Shown: positions 51,774-62,944, counted from the first letter of the stretch. The stretch is DNA of 64,000 nucleotides from Actinomycetota bacterium (GCA_030645495.1 JAUSLV010000011.1:320659-384658); one strand, 5' to 3'. Made by a program: numbers and translations. The notes: generated by a model from the letters alone, not told the origin.

Positions 51774-52152
51774 TCGCGAGGAGTACGAGTTGGCCGCGGA
51801 CCGCTGCGTTCTGTTGTTGCGGGTTGCGCAACTCCCAGAGGAGCAGGAGTTTGTGGCCGTGGCGGGGTTCTTGGAGGGCGTCGGGCTGGCGGACGACGAC
51901 ATCCTCGATGACGTGATGGCTTTCATGAGCGCAGCGCAGAGCGGTCTCAGTTTCCTTGTCAGCCAGGCACATGGAAACAGTGGATCGGCGGCCCAGGTCG
52001 CCGAGATAGGTCGCTTCGTCGACGTCTTGATGTGGACGACGCACCTGTATCACTCCCTCAAGTTTCCGCTTCGCCTTGGAGCTCCAGGGCACGCGTTCGA
52101 GACGTGGCTGGCAAAGGCCGTCTCGGCTCAGCCCGGAGGGGACGACGCGTGA
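51745..52152 (+). CDS. Hypothetical protein, 135 aa
   Basis: Not recognised. Soluble and mostly helical (EEYELAADRCVLLLRVAQLPEEQEFVAVAGFL, VAEIGRFVDVLMWTTHLYHSLKF). GTG 51745 is set by the leaderless -10 TAACAT 6 nt upstream, a promoter/start segment nearly identical to that of hutH. Stop overlaps the next gene (GTGA). Confidence 0.62.
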   Translation: MGDGTDASVTREEYELAADRCVLLLRVAQLPEEQEFVAVAGFLEGVGLADDDILDDVMAFMSAAQSGLSFLVSQAHGNSGSAAQVAEIGRFVDVLMWTTHLYHSLKFPLRLGAPGHAFETWLAKAVSAQPGGDDA

Positions 52153-52688
52153 GCAGGTACGTGGGCTGGAAACCAATGGGGCGCAGACGAAAGGTGCGAC
52201 ATCTGGTCGTGGCGGTGACTGTCCTTTCAACAGCCTCATGCTCGGCCAGTAGTGGAGCATCGGTTGTCTCGTCGGCGGGATCGAGTACGGCGGCCGACAC
52301 CGTCGCTGCCCCGCCGGGCGGTGAACTGACGATCGAGAGCGAGGCCGAGGGCGGCGCGCTGTGCTACGAGGTTCGCACCGTTTCGGGCGATCGGGTCTCG
52401 AGGAATTGCCCCCCGTACGATCTGACCCCCAATGACCTGTTCTTCGGCGAGCGAGCCATGGACGGCAAGGGCTGGTACGCCGTGGCGTGGATTCCCGACG
52501 GGGTTCGACTCACCGAGAGCTCCGACCCGTACACGCGCAGCGACGGTGGTTGGACCGTGTTCTCGTCGTCCACCAGCGGGCTGTTCTGGTTCGAGGTGGA
52601 GAACCTGGGGGCGACGTTCCACTGCACGTTCGAATTCGCATCGATCGAGTGCGTGATGGTGACGAGTCCATCGACCGAAGGAGGATGA
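52149..52688 (+). CDS. Putative lipoprotein, 179 aa
   Basis: Not recognised. Basic n-region GRRRKVR, hydrophobic HLVVAVTVLSTASC with a loose lipobox, then a Ser-rich linker and a beta-rich outer domain containing Cys pairs (ALCYEV, SRNCPPYDL, FHCTFEFASIECV) and several Trp. GTG 52149 overlaps the previous stop; ATG 52176 in the 29-bp repeat would give a neater signal peptide. The four genes 50330-52688 form an accessory patch between two metabolic operons. Confidence 0.62.
   Translation: MSRYVGWKPMGRRRKVRHLVVAVTVLSTASCSASSGASVVSSAGSSTAADTVAAPPGGELTIESEAEGGALCYEVRTVSGDRVSRNCPPYDLTPNDLFFGERAMDGKGWYAVAWIPDGVRLTESSDPYTRSDGGWTVFSSSTSGLFWFEVENLGATFHCTFEFASIECVMVTSPSTEGG
52161..52189 (+). repeat. 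29-bp direct repeat, copy 2
   Basis: Identical to 50276-50304; here it codes for the start of the putative lipoprotein. Confidence 0.85.
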
Positions 52689-52742
52689 GCGCTTCAGGGC
52701 GCTGCTCGGCGGCCACCGCTCCGCCCGACGTGACCGTGGGCG

Positions 52743-52787
52743 TGCGTAACATGCCGCCGTGGGGAACTCGGCTGCTGCATCGGTGAC
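52743..52787 (+). repeat. Duplicated gene-start cassette, copy 2 (hutH promoter and start)
   Basis: Same 22-bp and 12-bp blocks as 51729-51773. TAACAT (52747-52752) is the likely -10, and GTG 52759 follows after 6 nt, so hutH is probably leaderless. Confidence 0.8.
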
Positions 52788-54315
52788 GCTGGACGGGGGA
52801 GCGCCCGCGCTGGCCGACGTGGTGACCGTCGCTCGGCGGCACGTGCCGATCACACTGAGCGACTCGGCGCGGGCGGCGATGGCGCGCTCGGCAGCACTGG
52901 TCGAGGGGTTTGTGGCCGGCAATCAGCCGGTGTACGGCGTCACCACCGGGTTCGGGTCGTTGGCCAACACCGTCATCCCGGCCGAACGCACTGCCGAACT
53001 GCAGGTGGCACTGGTGCGCTCGCACGCTGCGGGCATGGGCGACCCGGTGGAGCCGGAAGTGGTGCGGGCGATGCTGTTCCTGCGCGCCCGCAGCCTGGCG
53101 ATGGGCTTCTCGGGTGCCCGGCCCGAAGTGGTGGAGATGCAGCTCGCGCTGTTGAACGAGGGCATCACCCCGGTCGTGCGCGAGCACGGCTCGCTCGGCG
53201 CGAGCGGCGACCTTGCCCCGCTGGCCCACTGCGCGCTGGCCCTCATCGGCGAGGGTGAGGTGTGGGGCATCGACGACCTGCGCGTGCCCACCGCCGTGGC
53301 GCTGCAACGCGCCGGCCTGCAGCCGATCACGCTGCGCGCCAAGGAGGGCCTGGCGCTGATCAACGGCACCGACGGCATCCTCGGCATGTTGTGCCTGGCG
53401 ATCCACGACCTGGGCGAGCTGTCGCGCCTGGCCGACGTCACCGCGGCCATGACCATCGAGGGGTTGCTGGGCACCGACCGGCCGTTCGCCGCCGATCTGC
53501 AGGCACTGCGCCCGCAGGTGGGCCAGGCGGCCAGCGCCCGCAACCTGATGCGCCTGCTGGCCGGCTCGGCGATCGTGGCCAGCCACCGCGAGGGCGACAC
53601 CCGCGTGCAAGACGCGTACTCGTTGCGCTGCACTCCGCAGGTGCACGGCGCGGGCCTCGACACGCTGGCCCACGCGCGCACGATCGCCGAGCGCGAGCTG
53701 GCAGCCGCGATCGACAACCCGATGATCCTGCCCGACGGGCGCGTGGAGAGCTGCGGCAACTTCCACGGCGGACCCGTTGCGTTCGTGTGCGACTTCCTGC
53801 GCATCGCCTGCAGCGAGTGGTCGGCGATCGCCGAGCGGCGCACCGACCGCATGCTCGACGTCGCCCGCTCGCACGGCCTGCCGCCGTTCCTGTCGCCCGA
53901 CGCCGGCGTGAACAGCGGGCTGATGATCGCCCACTACACGCAGGTGGCGATGGCCCTCGAGAACCAGCGCCTGGCCGTGCCCGCCAGCACGCAGAGCATG
54001 CCCACGAGCGCGATGCAGGAGGACCACGTCTCCAACGGGTGGGCCGCGGCGCGAGCCCTGCGACGCTCGGTGGCCAACCTGCGCCGGGTGCTGGCCGTCG
54101 AGTTAGTGTGTGCGGCCGCGGCGATCGACCTGCGCGGCCCGCTGCAACCCGCCGCGGGCACCGGTGCGGCAGTCGCCGTGCTGCGGTCGCTGGTGGCCGG
54201 CCCGGGCCCCGACCGCTGGCTGTCGCCCGACCTGCGCATGGCCGAACAGCTGCTCGCCGATGGCAGTGTGCTCGCCGCAGTGGAATCCGCCGTCGGCCCA
54301 CTGGAGGTGCTGTGA
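52759..54315 (+). CDS. hutH: Histidine ammonia-lyase
   Basis: The 518-aa enzyme converts histidine to urocanate and ammonia. The MIO cofactor forms from Ala-Ser-Gly in [14 protein letters not shown]; other family segments are [43 protein letters not shown] and PLLAFPA-region equivalents [15 protein letters not shown]. First gene of the hut operon, with its own leaderless promoter. Confidence 0.96.
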   Translation: MGNSAAASVTLDGGAPALADVVTVARRHVPITLSDSARAAMARSAALVEGFVAGNQPVYGVTTGFGSLANTVIPAERTAELQVALVRSHAAGMGDPVEPEVVRAMLFLRARSLAMGFSGARPEVVEMQLALLNEGITPVVREHGSLGASGDLAPLAHCALALIGEGEVWGIDDLRVPTAVALQRAGLQPITLRAKEGLALINGTDGILGMLCLAIHDLGELSRLADVTAAMTIEGLLGTDRPFAADLQALRPQVGQAASARNLMRLLAGSAIVASHREGDTRVQDAYSLRCTPQVHGAGLDTLAHARTIAERELAAAIDNPMILPDGRVESCGNFHGGPVAFVCDFLRIACSEWSAIAERRTDRMLDVARSHGLPPFLSPDAGVNSGLMIAHYTQVAMALENQRLAVPASTQSMPTSAMQEDHVSNGWAAARALRRSVANLRRVLAVELVCAAAAIDLRGPLQPAAGTGAAVAVLRSLVAGPGPDRWLSPDLRMAEQLLADGSVLAAVESAVGPLEVL

Positions 54316-54400
54316 TGTTGTTCGAGATCTGGAACACAGTCGAGATGCCGAAGCGCAGCGGAGGCGGCTCGCACGGCGAGGCGACCGAAGGGAGCCTGAG

Positions 54401-54404
<4 letters not shown>
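54315..54404 (+). CDS. Candidate 29-codon ORF coupled between hutH and hutU
   Basis: ATG 54315 overlaps the hutH stop (TGATG), and its TGA overlaps the hutU start (ATGA). The product would be [15 protein letters not shown] followed by a Gly/Ser/Glu-rich end. No family. It might be a real microprotein or merely a re-initiation relay that carries ribosomes across the 85-nt gap to hutU; the in-frame GGGAG ahead of hutU favours the latter as equally likely. Confidence 0.35.
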
Positions 54405-56071
<1,667 letters not shown>

Positions 56072-56073
56072 GC

Positions 56074-56649
56074 GTGGCCGTTCGCGAGATCCTGCATGTG
56101 GGCAATCCGACGCTGCGTGAGCGCTCGCGTGAGGTCACCCGTGAGGAACTCGCCTCGCCGGCCGTGCAGCAACTGATCGACGACCTGATCGACACGATGC
56201 ACGCGGCCAACGGTGCGGGCATCGCCGCGCCGCAGGTGGGCGCGTTGCTGCGGATCACCACGATCGAGGTGAACCACAACCCGCGCTATCCGTACAAGCC
56301 GCACATCCCGCTGACCGTGGTGGTGAACCCGGTCATCGAACCGCTCGACGACGAGCAGTTCGAGAACAACGAGGGCTGCCTGTCGGTGCCCAACCTGCGC
56401 GGCAACGTGCTGCGCCACGTGAACGTGCGTGTGTGCTGGTGGGATCGCGACGGCAACGAGCACGACGAGGTGCGCCGCGGCCTCACCGCCGGCACGTTCC
56501 AGCACGAGTGCGACCACCTCGACGGCATCCTGTTCCTGGATCGGGTGCACGACACCCGCAGCCTCACCACGTGGGAGCAGTTCGAGCGCTTCCACCGCGA
56601 CGCGTTCGTCGAGCGGATCACCCAGTTCGTGCGGCGGGTGGGTTCGTAG
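56074..56649 (+). CDS. def: Peptide-deformylase-family metalloenzyme in the hut operon
   Basis: The 191-aa protein has all three deformylase motifs: GAGIAAPQ (47-54), EGCLS with metal ligand Cys102 (100-104) and HECDH with metal-ligand His and catalytic Glu (144-148). Classical PDF removes formyl from nascent-chain methionine. Here it is buried between hutU and hutF, exactly where N-formylglutamate deformylase (HutG) is needed and absent, so it may deformylate N-formylglutamate (inference). A housekeeping def elsewhere would be expected. GTG 56074 starts 2 nt after hutU; TTG 56068 is possible. Confidence 0.9.
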   Translation: MAVREILHVGNPTLRERSREVTREELASPAVQQLIDDLIDTMHAANGAGIAAPQVGALLRITTIEVNHNPRYPYKPHIPLTVVVNPVIEPLDDEQFENNEGCLSVPNLRGNVLRHVNVRVCWWDRDGNEHDEVRRGLTAGTFQHECDHLDGILFLDRVHDTRSLTTWEQFERFHRDAFVERITQFVRRVGS

Positions 56650-57990
56650 ATGGTTGCCTACTGGTGCGAGATGGCGTGGCTGGGCGGGCCGACTGCAACC
56701 CCCGGCGTGCTCGTGAAGGTGAACAATGACGTGATCGAGTCGGTGCAGACCGTGGCTCAGTGCCCGGCAGGCGCAGTTCGACTGGCCGGGCTCACGCTGC
56801 CGGGCCTGGCCAACGCGCACAGCCACGCGTTCCACCGCGCTCTGCGTGGTCGCACGCACTCGGGTTCGGGTTCGTTCTGGACGTGGCGCGACCAGATGTA
56901 CTCACTGGCGCGCACGCTGAACCCCGACTCGTACCATCGCCTGGCGCGGGCGGTGTACGGCGAGATGGCCCTCGCGGGGGTCACCTGCGTCGGCGAGTTC
57001 CATTACCTGCACCACGGGCCGGGTGGGGTGCCCTATGCCAACCCGAACGCGATGAGCGAGGCGCTGGTGGTGGCGGCAACCGACGTGGGCATTCGCATCA
57101 CGCTGCTCGACACGTGCTACCTCTACGGCGGGTTCGGGGTGTCGCCCAACGACGTGCAGCAGCGGTTCTCGGATGGCACCGCTGCGGCATGGGCACAGCG
57201 GGTGGAGGCCATCGCTCAGTCGCTGACCGCACCCGGGGTGTTGCTCGGCGCGGCGATCCATTCGGTGCGCGCGGTCGACGTGTTCGGCATCCGCACGGTG
57301 GCCGAGTGGGCGGGTCACCACCGGGCACCGGTGCACTCGCACGTGTCGGAGCAGCAGTCGGAGAACGACCAGTGCATCGACACCTACGGCCTCACCCCGA
57401 CGGCGCTGCTGGCCGAACACGGCGTGCTCGACGCCGAGTTCACCGCGGTGCACGCCACCCACCTGGCGGGTGTCGACGTGGGCATGTTGGGGGTGGCCCG
57501 CAGCACGGTGTGCATGTGCCCCACCACCGAACGCGACCTGGCCGATGGTATCGGTGCCGCGTCGGCCCTGGCCGCGGCGGGCGCGTCGCTGTCGTTGGGC
57601 AGCGACTCGCACGCGGTGATCGACCTGTTCGAAGAAGCCAGGGCAGTGGAACTCGACGAACGGTTGTCGACCGGCGTGCGCGGCAACCACCGCGCCGTCG
57701 CACTGCTGCGGGCAGCAACGGCCGACGGCCACCGCAGCCTGGGCTGGGGAACTGCGGGTGTCCTCGCCGCTGGTGCCCACGCCGACCTCGTGTCGGTGCG
57801 GCTCGATTCGGTGCGCACGGCGGGTACCACGATCGCCGAGGCGTTGGAAGCAGCGGTGTTCGCCGCCACGGCTGCCGATGTGCACCACGTGGTGGCGAGC
57901 GGCAAGGTGGTGGTGTGCGAGGGGCGGCACGCGCACCTCGACGTGGAGCGCGAGTTGGCGGTCGCGCTCGCGGCCACGAGGGCCGGGTGA
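56650..57990 (+). CDS. hutF: Formimidoylglutamate deiminase
   Basis: The 446-aa amidohydrolase has the metal site [16 protein letters not shown], the HutF-specific stretch [41 protein letters not shown], and [18 protein letters not shown]. It converts N-formimino-L-glutamate to N-formyl-L-glutamate and ammonia, which fixes the five-step route that needs a deformylase and yields formate. ATG 56650 follows the previous stop directly. Confidence 0.94.
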   Translation: MVAYWCEMAWLGGPTATPGVLVKVNNDVIESVQTVAQCPAGAVRLAGLTLPGLANAHSHAFHRALRGRTHSGSGSFWTWRDQMYSLARTLNPDSYHRLARAVYGEMALAGVTCVGEFHYLHHGPGGVPYANPNAMSEALVVAATDVGIRITLLDTCYLYGGFGVSPNDVQQRFSDGTAAAWAQRVEAIAQSLTAPGVLLGAAIHSVRAVDVFGIRTVAEWAGHHRAPVHSHVSEQQSENDQCIDTYGLTPTALLAEHGVLDAEFTAVHATHLAGVDVGMLGVARSTVCMCPTTERDLADGIGAASALAAAGASLSLGSDSHAVIDLFEEARAVELDERLSTGVRGNHRAVALLRAATADGHRSLGWGTAGVLAAGAHADLVSVRLDSVRTAGTTIAEALEAAVFAATAADVHHVVASGKVVVCEGRHAHLDVERELAVALAATRAG

Positions 57991-57994
57991 CGGC

Positions 57995-59218
57995 GTGAGC
58001 ACCACCGTGGTCGACCACATCGGGCTGCTGGTGACGAACGACCCCACCGTGGGGGAGGGCCCGCTGGGCATCGTGCGCAACGCGTCGGTGGTGTTCGCCG
58101 AGGGTCGCGTCATGGCGGTCGGCGCTGCCGGCCAGGTGGCCGACGAATGCATCGACGCGGCGGGGCGGTGCGTGATGCCCGGGTTCGTGGACAGCCACAC
58201 GCACCTCGTGTTCGCCGGCGACCGCGCCGACGAGTTCGCCGCGCGCATGGCGGGCCGCCCGTACGAAGCGGGTGGTATCCGTGTGTCGGTGGAGGCGACG
58301 AGGGCAGCGAGTGATGCCGAGCTCACTCGTCTCACCGCGCTGCGCCGCGCGGAGGCGCGCCGGGCCGGTATCACCACGGTGGAGATCAAGTCGGGCTACG
58401 GGTTGAACGCGCACCACGAGGCCCGCTGCCTGCAGGTGGGCGAGCGCTTCACCCGCGACACCACGTTCCTGGGCGCGCACGTGGTGCCGCCCGAGTTCGA
58501 CGGGCGCACCGACGACTACGTGCACCACGTGTGCACCGACATGCTCGCTGCCGCCGCCCCACACGCTCGCTGGATCGACGCGTTCTGCGAGGTGGGCGCG
58601 TTCGATGCCGACCAGTGCCGCGCCGTGTTGCAGGCCGGGCGCGCTGTCGGCCTGGGGCTGCGCCTGCACGCCAACCAGCTGGGCCTCGGCCCCGGCGTGC
58701 AGTTGGCGGTGGAGATGGGCTGCGCCTCGGCTGACCATTGCACCTACCTGTCCGATGCCGACATCGCTGCGCTGGCCGGCAGCACCACGGTGGCCACGTT
58801 CCTGCCGGCCACCGACTTCTGCACCCGCCAGCCGTATCCCGATGCCCGACGAGTGCTCGACGCCGGCGCCACCGTCGCCCTGGCCACCAACTGCAACCCG
58901 GGCAGCAGCTACACCACCTCGATGTCGCTGTGCATCGCGCTGGCCGTTCGCGACATGCACATGACCCCCGAGGAAGCGCTGCTGGCCGCCACGCTGGGCG
59001 GCGCGCAGGCATTGCGACGCACCGACGTGGGCCGGTTGGAGGTGGGTGCCCGGGCGGACCTGGTGGTGTTGGACGCTCCGTCCTACACGCACCTCGTGTA
59101 CCGTCCGGGCGTGCCCCTCATCGCCCTCACCATCGATGCCGGTCAGGTCCATCCCCCCACCATTTCGAGGGTTTCGGCGTGGCCAGGCCACGCCGAAAAC
59201 CACGGGGTGGGGTGGTGA
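57995..59218 (+). CDS. hutI: Imidazolonepropionase
   Basis: The 407-aa amidohydrolase opens the imidazolone ring to give N-formimino-L-glutamate. Metal ligands in [12 protein letters not shown], substrate segments [44 protein letters not shown] and [14 protein letters not shown]. The last ~18 residues ([17 protein letters not shown]) are encoded by the dyad repeat at 59155-59212, so the C-terminus appears to have been rebuilt by an inserted repeat. Confidence 0.95.
   Translation: MSTTVVDHIGLLVTNDPTVGEGPLGIVRNASVVFAEGRVMAVGAAGQVADECIDAAGRCVMPGFVDSHTHLVFAGDRADEFAARMAGRPYEAGGIRVSVEATRAASDAELTRLTALRRAEARRAGITTVEIKSGYGLNAHHEARCLQVGERFTRDTTFLGAHVVPPEFDGRTDDYVHHVCTDMLAAAAPHARWIDAFCEVGAFDADQCRAVLQAGRAVGLGLRLHANQLGLGPGVQLAVEMGCASADHCTYLSDADIAALAGSTTVATFLPATDFCTRQPYPDARRVLDAGATVALATNCNPGSSYTTSMSLCIALAVRDMHMTPEEALLAATLGGAQALRRTDVGRLEVGARADLVVLDAPSYTHLVYRPGVPLIALTIDAGQVHPPTISRVSAWPGHAENHGVGW
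59155..59212. repeat. Dyad repeat, copy 2, inside the hutI 3' end
   Basis: Outer arms CCCCACC / GGTGGGG and a perfect inner stem TTTCGGCGTGGCC-A-GGCCACGCCGAAA (59172-59198). Shares CGAGGGTTTC, CGTGG-N-CAGG-N-CACG and GAAA with 50164-50212 at the same spacing. At one stem position an A-T pair in copy 1 is a G-C pair here. Confidence 0.72.
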
Positions 59219-59232
59219 GGGGGGAACACGGG

Positions 59233-60633
59233 GTGCTGCCCACGCTGCACGGGGCATTCGGCGACGGCGAGGGCGCGGTGGAGGTGGCGGGCGAACGGGT
59301 GTCGTGGTCGCAACTGGCTGAGGCCGCGTCAGCGACTGCGGCGCAGATCATGGGCGCGTCGGCGGTTGCCATCGACGCCAGCGCCACCTTGGCAACCGTC
59401 GTGGCCGTCGTGGCCGGCCTCACTGCCGGTGCGCCGGTGGTGCCGGTGCCACCCGATGCCGGGCCCAGCGAACGAGCGCACATCCTGCGCGACTCGGGCG
59501 CCACGCTCGTGCTGGGCACACACTCGTGGCTCGACTGCCCGCTGCCTGTCGTGCCGCTGGCCACCACCGGCCGCACGCCAGCGGCGCTCCCCGAACCGAC
59601 GGCGACGGCGACCGCCTTGATCATCTACACCTCGGGCACCACCGGAGCGCCCAAGGGCGTGGTGCTGTCGCGGGCGGCGCTGGCCGCCGGCCTCGACGGC
59701 CTCGCCGACGCGTGGCAGTGGACGCCGGCGGACACACTGGTGCACGGTCTGCCGCTGTTCCACGTGCACGGGTTGGTGCTCGGCGTGTTGGGCGCATTGC
59801 GGGTGGGCAGCCGCCTCGTGCACACCGGTCGCCCCACTGCCACGGCCTATGCAGCGGCGGGCGGCAGCCTGTACTTCGGGGTGCCCACGGTGTGGGGGCG
59901 GGTGTGTGCCGACCCTGCTGCCGCGGCGCAGCTGGCCGGGGCGCGCCTGCTGGTGTCGGGCAGTGCGCCGTTGCCGGTGCCCGTGTTCGAGCAGTTGCAG
60001 GCGCTCACCGGCCACGCCCCGGTCGAGCGCTACGGCATGACCGAGACGATGATCACGCTCTCCACCCGTGCCGACGGCGAACGCCGGCCCGGTTGGGTCG
60101 GCACTCCGATCGCCGGGGTGCAGACCCGCCTGATCGGCGACGACGGGCACGCGGTGGCTCACGACGGCAACACGATCGGCGAGTTGCACGTCGCCGGCGC
60201 GACCCTGTTCGACGGCTACCTGAACCGGCCCGACGCCACGGCCGAGTCGTTCGACGGCGAGTGGTTCCGCACTGGCGATGCGGCCGTCATCGATGCCGGC
60301 GGCGTTCACCGCATCGTCGGCCGCCAGTCGCAGGACATCATCAAGACCGGCGGCTTCAAGGTGGGTGCCGGCGAGGTGGAGGCGGTGCTGCTGGCTCACC
60401 CGGCGGTGGCGGAGTGTGCCGTGGTGGGCCTCGCCGACGACGACCTCGGCGAGCGGATCGTGGCCTTCGTGGTGGCTGACGGGGTCAGTGCAGCCGAGTT
60501 GATCGATCTCGTCGGGCGCGAACTCAATGCTCACAAGCGCCCGCGTTCGGTGGTGTTCATCGACAGCCTGCCTCGGAATGCGATGGGCAAGGTGCTGAAG
60601 ACGACGCTTCGGCAGGCCCCTGCTTCCGAGTAG
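59233..60633 (+). CDS. Malonyl-CoA-synthetase-like acyl-CoA synthetase
   Basis: The 466-aa adenylate-forming enzyme has the P-loop YTSGTTGAPKGV, the MatB-like PLFHVHGLVLGVLGALRVGS, A5 motif YGMTETM, GERRPGWVGTPIAGV, the adenylation Asp in TGD and the A10 Lys in PRNAMGKVLK. Malonyl- or methylmalonyl-CoA synthetase is the best guess; other short acids are possible. GTG 59233 has GAGGGGGGAA upstream; GTG 59215 overlaps the hutI stop. Why it is linked to histidine breakdown is unclear. Confidence 0.85.
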   Translation: MLPTLHGAFGDGEGAVEVAGERVSWSQLAEAASATAAQIMGASAVAIDASATLATVVAVVAGLTAGAPVVPVPPDAGPSERAHILRDSGATLVLGTHSWLDCPLPVVPLATTGRTPAALPEPTATATALIIYTSGTTGAPKGVVLSRAALAAGLDGLADAWQWTPADTLVHGLPLFHVHGLVLGVLGALRVGSRLVHTGRPTATAYAAAGGSLYFGVPTVWGRVCADPAAAAQLAGARLLVSGSAPLPVPVFEQLQALTGHAPVERYGMTETMITLSTRADGERRPGWVGTPIAGVQTRLIGDDGHAVAHDGNTIGELHVAGATLFDGYLNRPDATAESFDGEWFRTGDAAVIDAGGVHRIVGRQSQDIIKTGGFKVGAGEVEAVLLAHPAVAECAVVGLADDDLGERIVAFVVADGVSAAELIDLVGRELNAHKRPRSVVFIDSLPRNAMGKVLKTTLRQAPASE

Positions 60634-60680
60634 GTACTCGAGGAGTAGCCAATCCTCACATCGAGGTGGACGAGGTTGTG

Positions 60681-60696
60681 ATACCCCCTGGGGTAT
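60681..60696. promoter_or_regulatory. CsoR-type operator O1 in the MMPL promoter
   Basis: ATACCCC-CT-GGGGTAT, the G/C-tract dyad with AT ends typical of CsoR-family operators. It lies between a possible -35 TTGTGA (60676-60681) and -10 TATGAT (60700-60705; 6 nt before ATG 60712). Confidence 0.78.
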
Positions 60697-60702
60697 GTAT
60701 AT

Positions 60703-60720
60703 GATACCCCTATGGGTATC
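60703..60720. promoter_or_regulatory. CsoR-type operator O2 overlapping the MMPL start codon
   Basis: GATACCC-CTAT-GGGTATC, perfect 7-bp arms, covering the end of the -10, the transcription start and the ATG. Binding here would block leaderless transcription outright. Confidence 0.75.
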
Positions 60721-62913
60721 ACCACCGATGACGTTCACGTTCCGCACCCCGACCTCGAGCGTGGCCACCACCACGAAGGCAAGCCAGGCCTGCTGTCGCG
60801 CATTGCTCGCGCCAGCGCCCGCCACCGCAAGGCGGTGATGATCGTGTGGGCCGGCGTGGCACTCGCCTCGGCGCCGCTGGCCATCAGCTTGAACGGCGCA
60901 CTCTCGGGCGCCGGGTGGGAGGCCCAGGGCAGCACGTCGCAGGAAGTGCGCGACGAGTTGCGCCGCGATTTCGCAGCACTCGGCGCAGAAGCCGCCTACG
61001 TGGTGTTCCAGCAGGAGACGCCGCTGGCCGACAGCCCCGAAGCGCTCGACACGTTCATGACCCAGCTGGCCGATGCTCCCGGTTCGGCCGGCGCCGTCGA
61101 CCCGCGCACACTGCCCGCCGAGGCGGGCATGATCGCCCCGGACGGCCGCACCGCGCTCGTCGCCGTCGCGCTCGAAGGCACCGAAGATGCCGACCTGCCC
61201 GAGTCGGCCGGCGAACTGGGCGACTACGTGAAGGCGCTCGATCTACCCGACGGCGTGACCGTCGACGTGACCGGCGAGTGGGCCGTGTGGAGCGACTTCA
61301 ACCGCAGCAACGAAGAGGCGCTTCACCAGGCTGAACTGCTGTCCGGCATCCCCAGCGTGATCCTGCTGCTGCTCGCGTTCGGTACCGCTCTCGCTGCCGG
61401 TCTGCCGCTGATCCTCGCCGTGTCCGGCATCGCCGTCGGCTTCGCCTCGCTGCACCTGCTGGGCAATCAGATGCCGTTGTCGGTGTGGTCGATGAACTTC
61501 GCGATGATGCTCGGCCTTGCGGTCGGCATCGACTACAGCCTGTTCATCGTCAGCCGATACCGCGAAGAGCGCGCCGAGGGTGCAAACGAGATGGATGCCA
61601 TCGGTAACACGCTGGGCACGGCCGGCAAGGCCGTGTTCCTGTCGGCGCTCACCGTCGTGTTCTCGCTCGCAGCTGTGTTCGTGGTGCCGGTGATGGTGTT
61701 CCGCTCGATGGCGCTGGGCATGATCCTGTCGGTGGTGGCCGTTGCCATCGCATCGCTGACGTTGCTGCCGGCAGTGCTCGTCTCGTTGGGCGACCGTGTG
61801 CTGCGCACCCGGAAGTCGAAGAACCCGCACCACGAAGAGAACCCCGACATCGCCGCCGAAGGCCGCTGGGCGAAGATGACAGCGGCCTCGCTGGCCAAGC
61901 CGGGCCGCACGCTGGCGATCGGCTCGATCGTGTTGCTGGCCCTCGCCGCACCGGCGATCGGAATGCGCTTGGGCATGCCTGGGCCGCGGGTCGTCGACGA
62001 AGGCCGCACCAGTCGTGACGGCTACGAGACCATGGCAGCAGCCTTCGGCGACGGCGCTGCGGCACCCGTGCTGATCACCGTGGATGCCGCCGACGCGGCG
62101 AAGACCGCGGAGATCGCCGCCGGTGTGAAGAACGTGCTCGACGCTCGCCCCGTCACCGAGCCCGCAGCCAGTGGCCGCGTGGTGGTGCGCGTCGTCGGCT
62201 CGTACGCCGTCGACCAGCAAGAAACGTCCGACATGGTGACGGCGCTGCGCGACGCGCTGGCCGACACCGTGCCATCGGCGCAGGTGGGCGGCCCGGCCGC
62301 TCAGAACACCGACCTCGCCGACACACTCACCGGCAAGGCACCGTTGGCGATCGCGCTGATCCTGTTGGTGGCGTTCTTGTTGCTCCTCGTGGTGTTCCGC
62401 AGCCTGGTCATCGCCGTCTTCTCGGTGCTGATGAACCTGCTGACGGTGGGTGCCGCGTTCGGTTTCGCCACGATCGTGTTCCAGCACGGCGTCGGCGCCG
62501 GCCTGATCGGCATCCAGGAGCAAGGGTTCGTCGATGCCTGGGCACCCCTGTTCTTCTTCGCCCTGCTGTTCGGACTGTCGATGGACTATCAGCTGTTCCT
62601 CCTGGCTGCGATCCGCGAGCGCTTCGAAGCCACCGGCGACACCAACACGGCGATCCGTGAAGGCATCGCTCGCACCGGCCGCCCGATCACCAACGCCGCG
62701 CTGATCATGATCGTGGTCTTCGTCGCCTTCGGTGTCACCGGCCCGATCCCGCCCACGGAGTTGGGCATCACGCTGGCCCTGGCCGTGCTGCTCGACGCCA
62801 CGGTGGTGCGAGTGCTCATCGTTCCCGCCACGATGGCGTTGCTGGGCGAGCGCAACTGGTACATGCCGAAGTGGCTCGGCAAGGTGATCCCGAATGTCAG
62901 CTTCACCCACTGA
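60712..62913 (+). CDS. MMPL family (RND superfamily) transporter
   Basis: The 733-aa protein has an N-terminal helix, a first outer domain (~50-190), a block of five or six helices with GLAVGIDYSLFIVSRYREER, a second outer domain (~420-520) and a second helix block with LFGLSMDYQLFLLAAIRERFE. This is the twelve-helix MMPL layout; relatives export lipids or toxic small molecules using the proton gradient. N-terminus carries HVPHPDLERGHHHEGK, a His-rich segment that might bind metal. Repressed presumably by the CsoR-family protein downstream. Confidence 0.9.
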   Translation: MGITTDDVHVPHPDLERGHHHEGKPGLLSRIARASARHRKAVMIVWAGVALASAPLAISLNGALSGAGWEAQGSTSQEVRDELRRDFAALGAEAAYVVFQQETPLADSPEALDTFMTQLADAPGSAGAVDPRTLPAEAGMIAPDGRTALVAVALEGTEDADLPESAGELGDYVKALDLPDGVTVDVTGEWAVWSDFNRSNEEALHQAELLSGIPSVILLLLAFGTALAAGLPLILAVSGIAVGFASLHLLGNQMPLSVWSMNFAMMLGLAVGIDYSLFIVSRYREERAEGANEMDAIGNTLGTAGKAVFLSALTVVFSLAAVFVVPVMVFRSMALGMILSVVAVAIASLTLLPAVLVSLGDRVLRTRKSKNPHHEENPDIAAEGRWAKMTAASLAKPGRTLAIGSIVLLALAAPAIGMRLGMPGPRVVDEGRTSRDGYETMAAAFGDGAAAPVLITVDAADAAKTAEIAAGVKNVLDARPVTEPAASGRVVVRVVGSYAVDQQETSDMVTALRDALADTVPSAQVGGPAAQNTDLADTLTGKAPLAIALILLVAFLLLLVVFRSLVIAVFSVLMNLLTVGAAFGFATIVFQHGVGAGLIGIQEQGFVDAWAPLFFFALLFGLSMDYQLFLLAAIRERFEATGDTNTAIREGIARTGRPITNAALIMIVVFVAFGVTGPIPPTELGITLALAVLLDATVVRVLIVPATMALLGERNWYMPKWLGKVIPNVSFTH

Positions 62914-62927
62914 TCCGCTTCCAGAAC

Positions 62928-62940
62928 ACCCCAGGGGGTA
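62928..62940. promoter_or_regulatory. CsoR-type operator O3 before the repressor gene
   Basis: ACCCCAGGGGGTA is the exact reverse complement of the 13-bp core of O1. It abuts the -10 TACGGT (62939-62944), pointing to autorepression. Confidence 0.75.
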
Positions 62941-62944
62941 CGGT

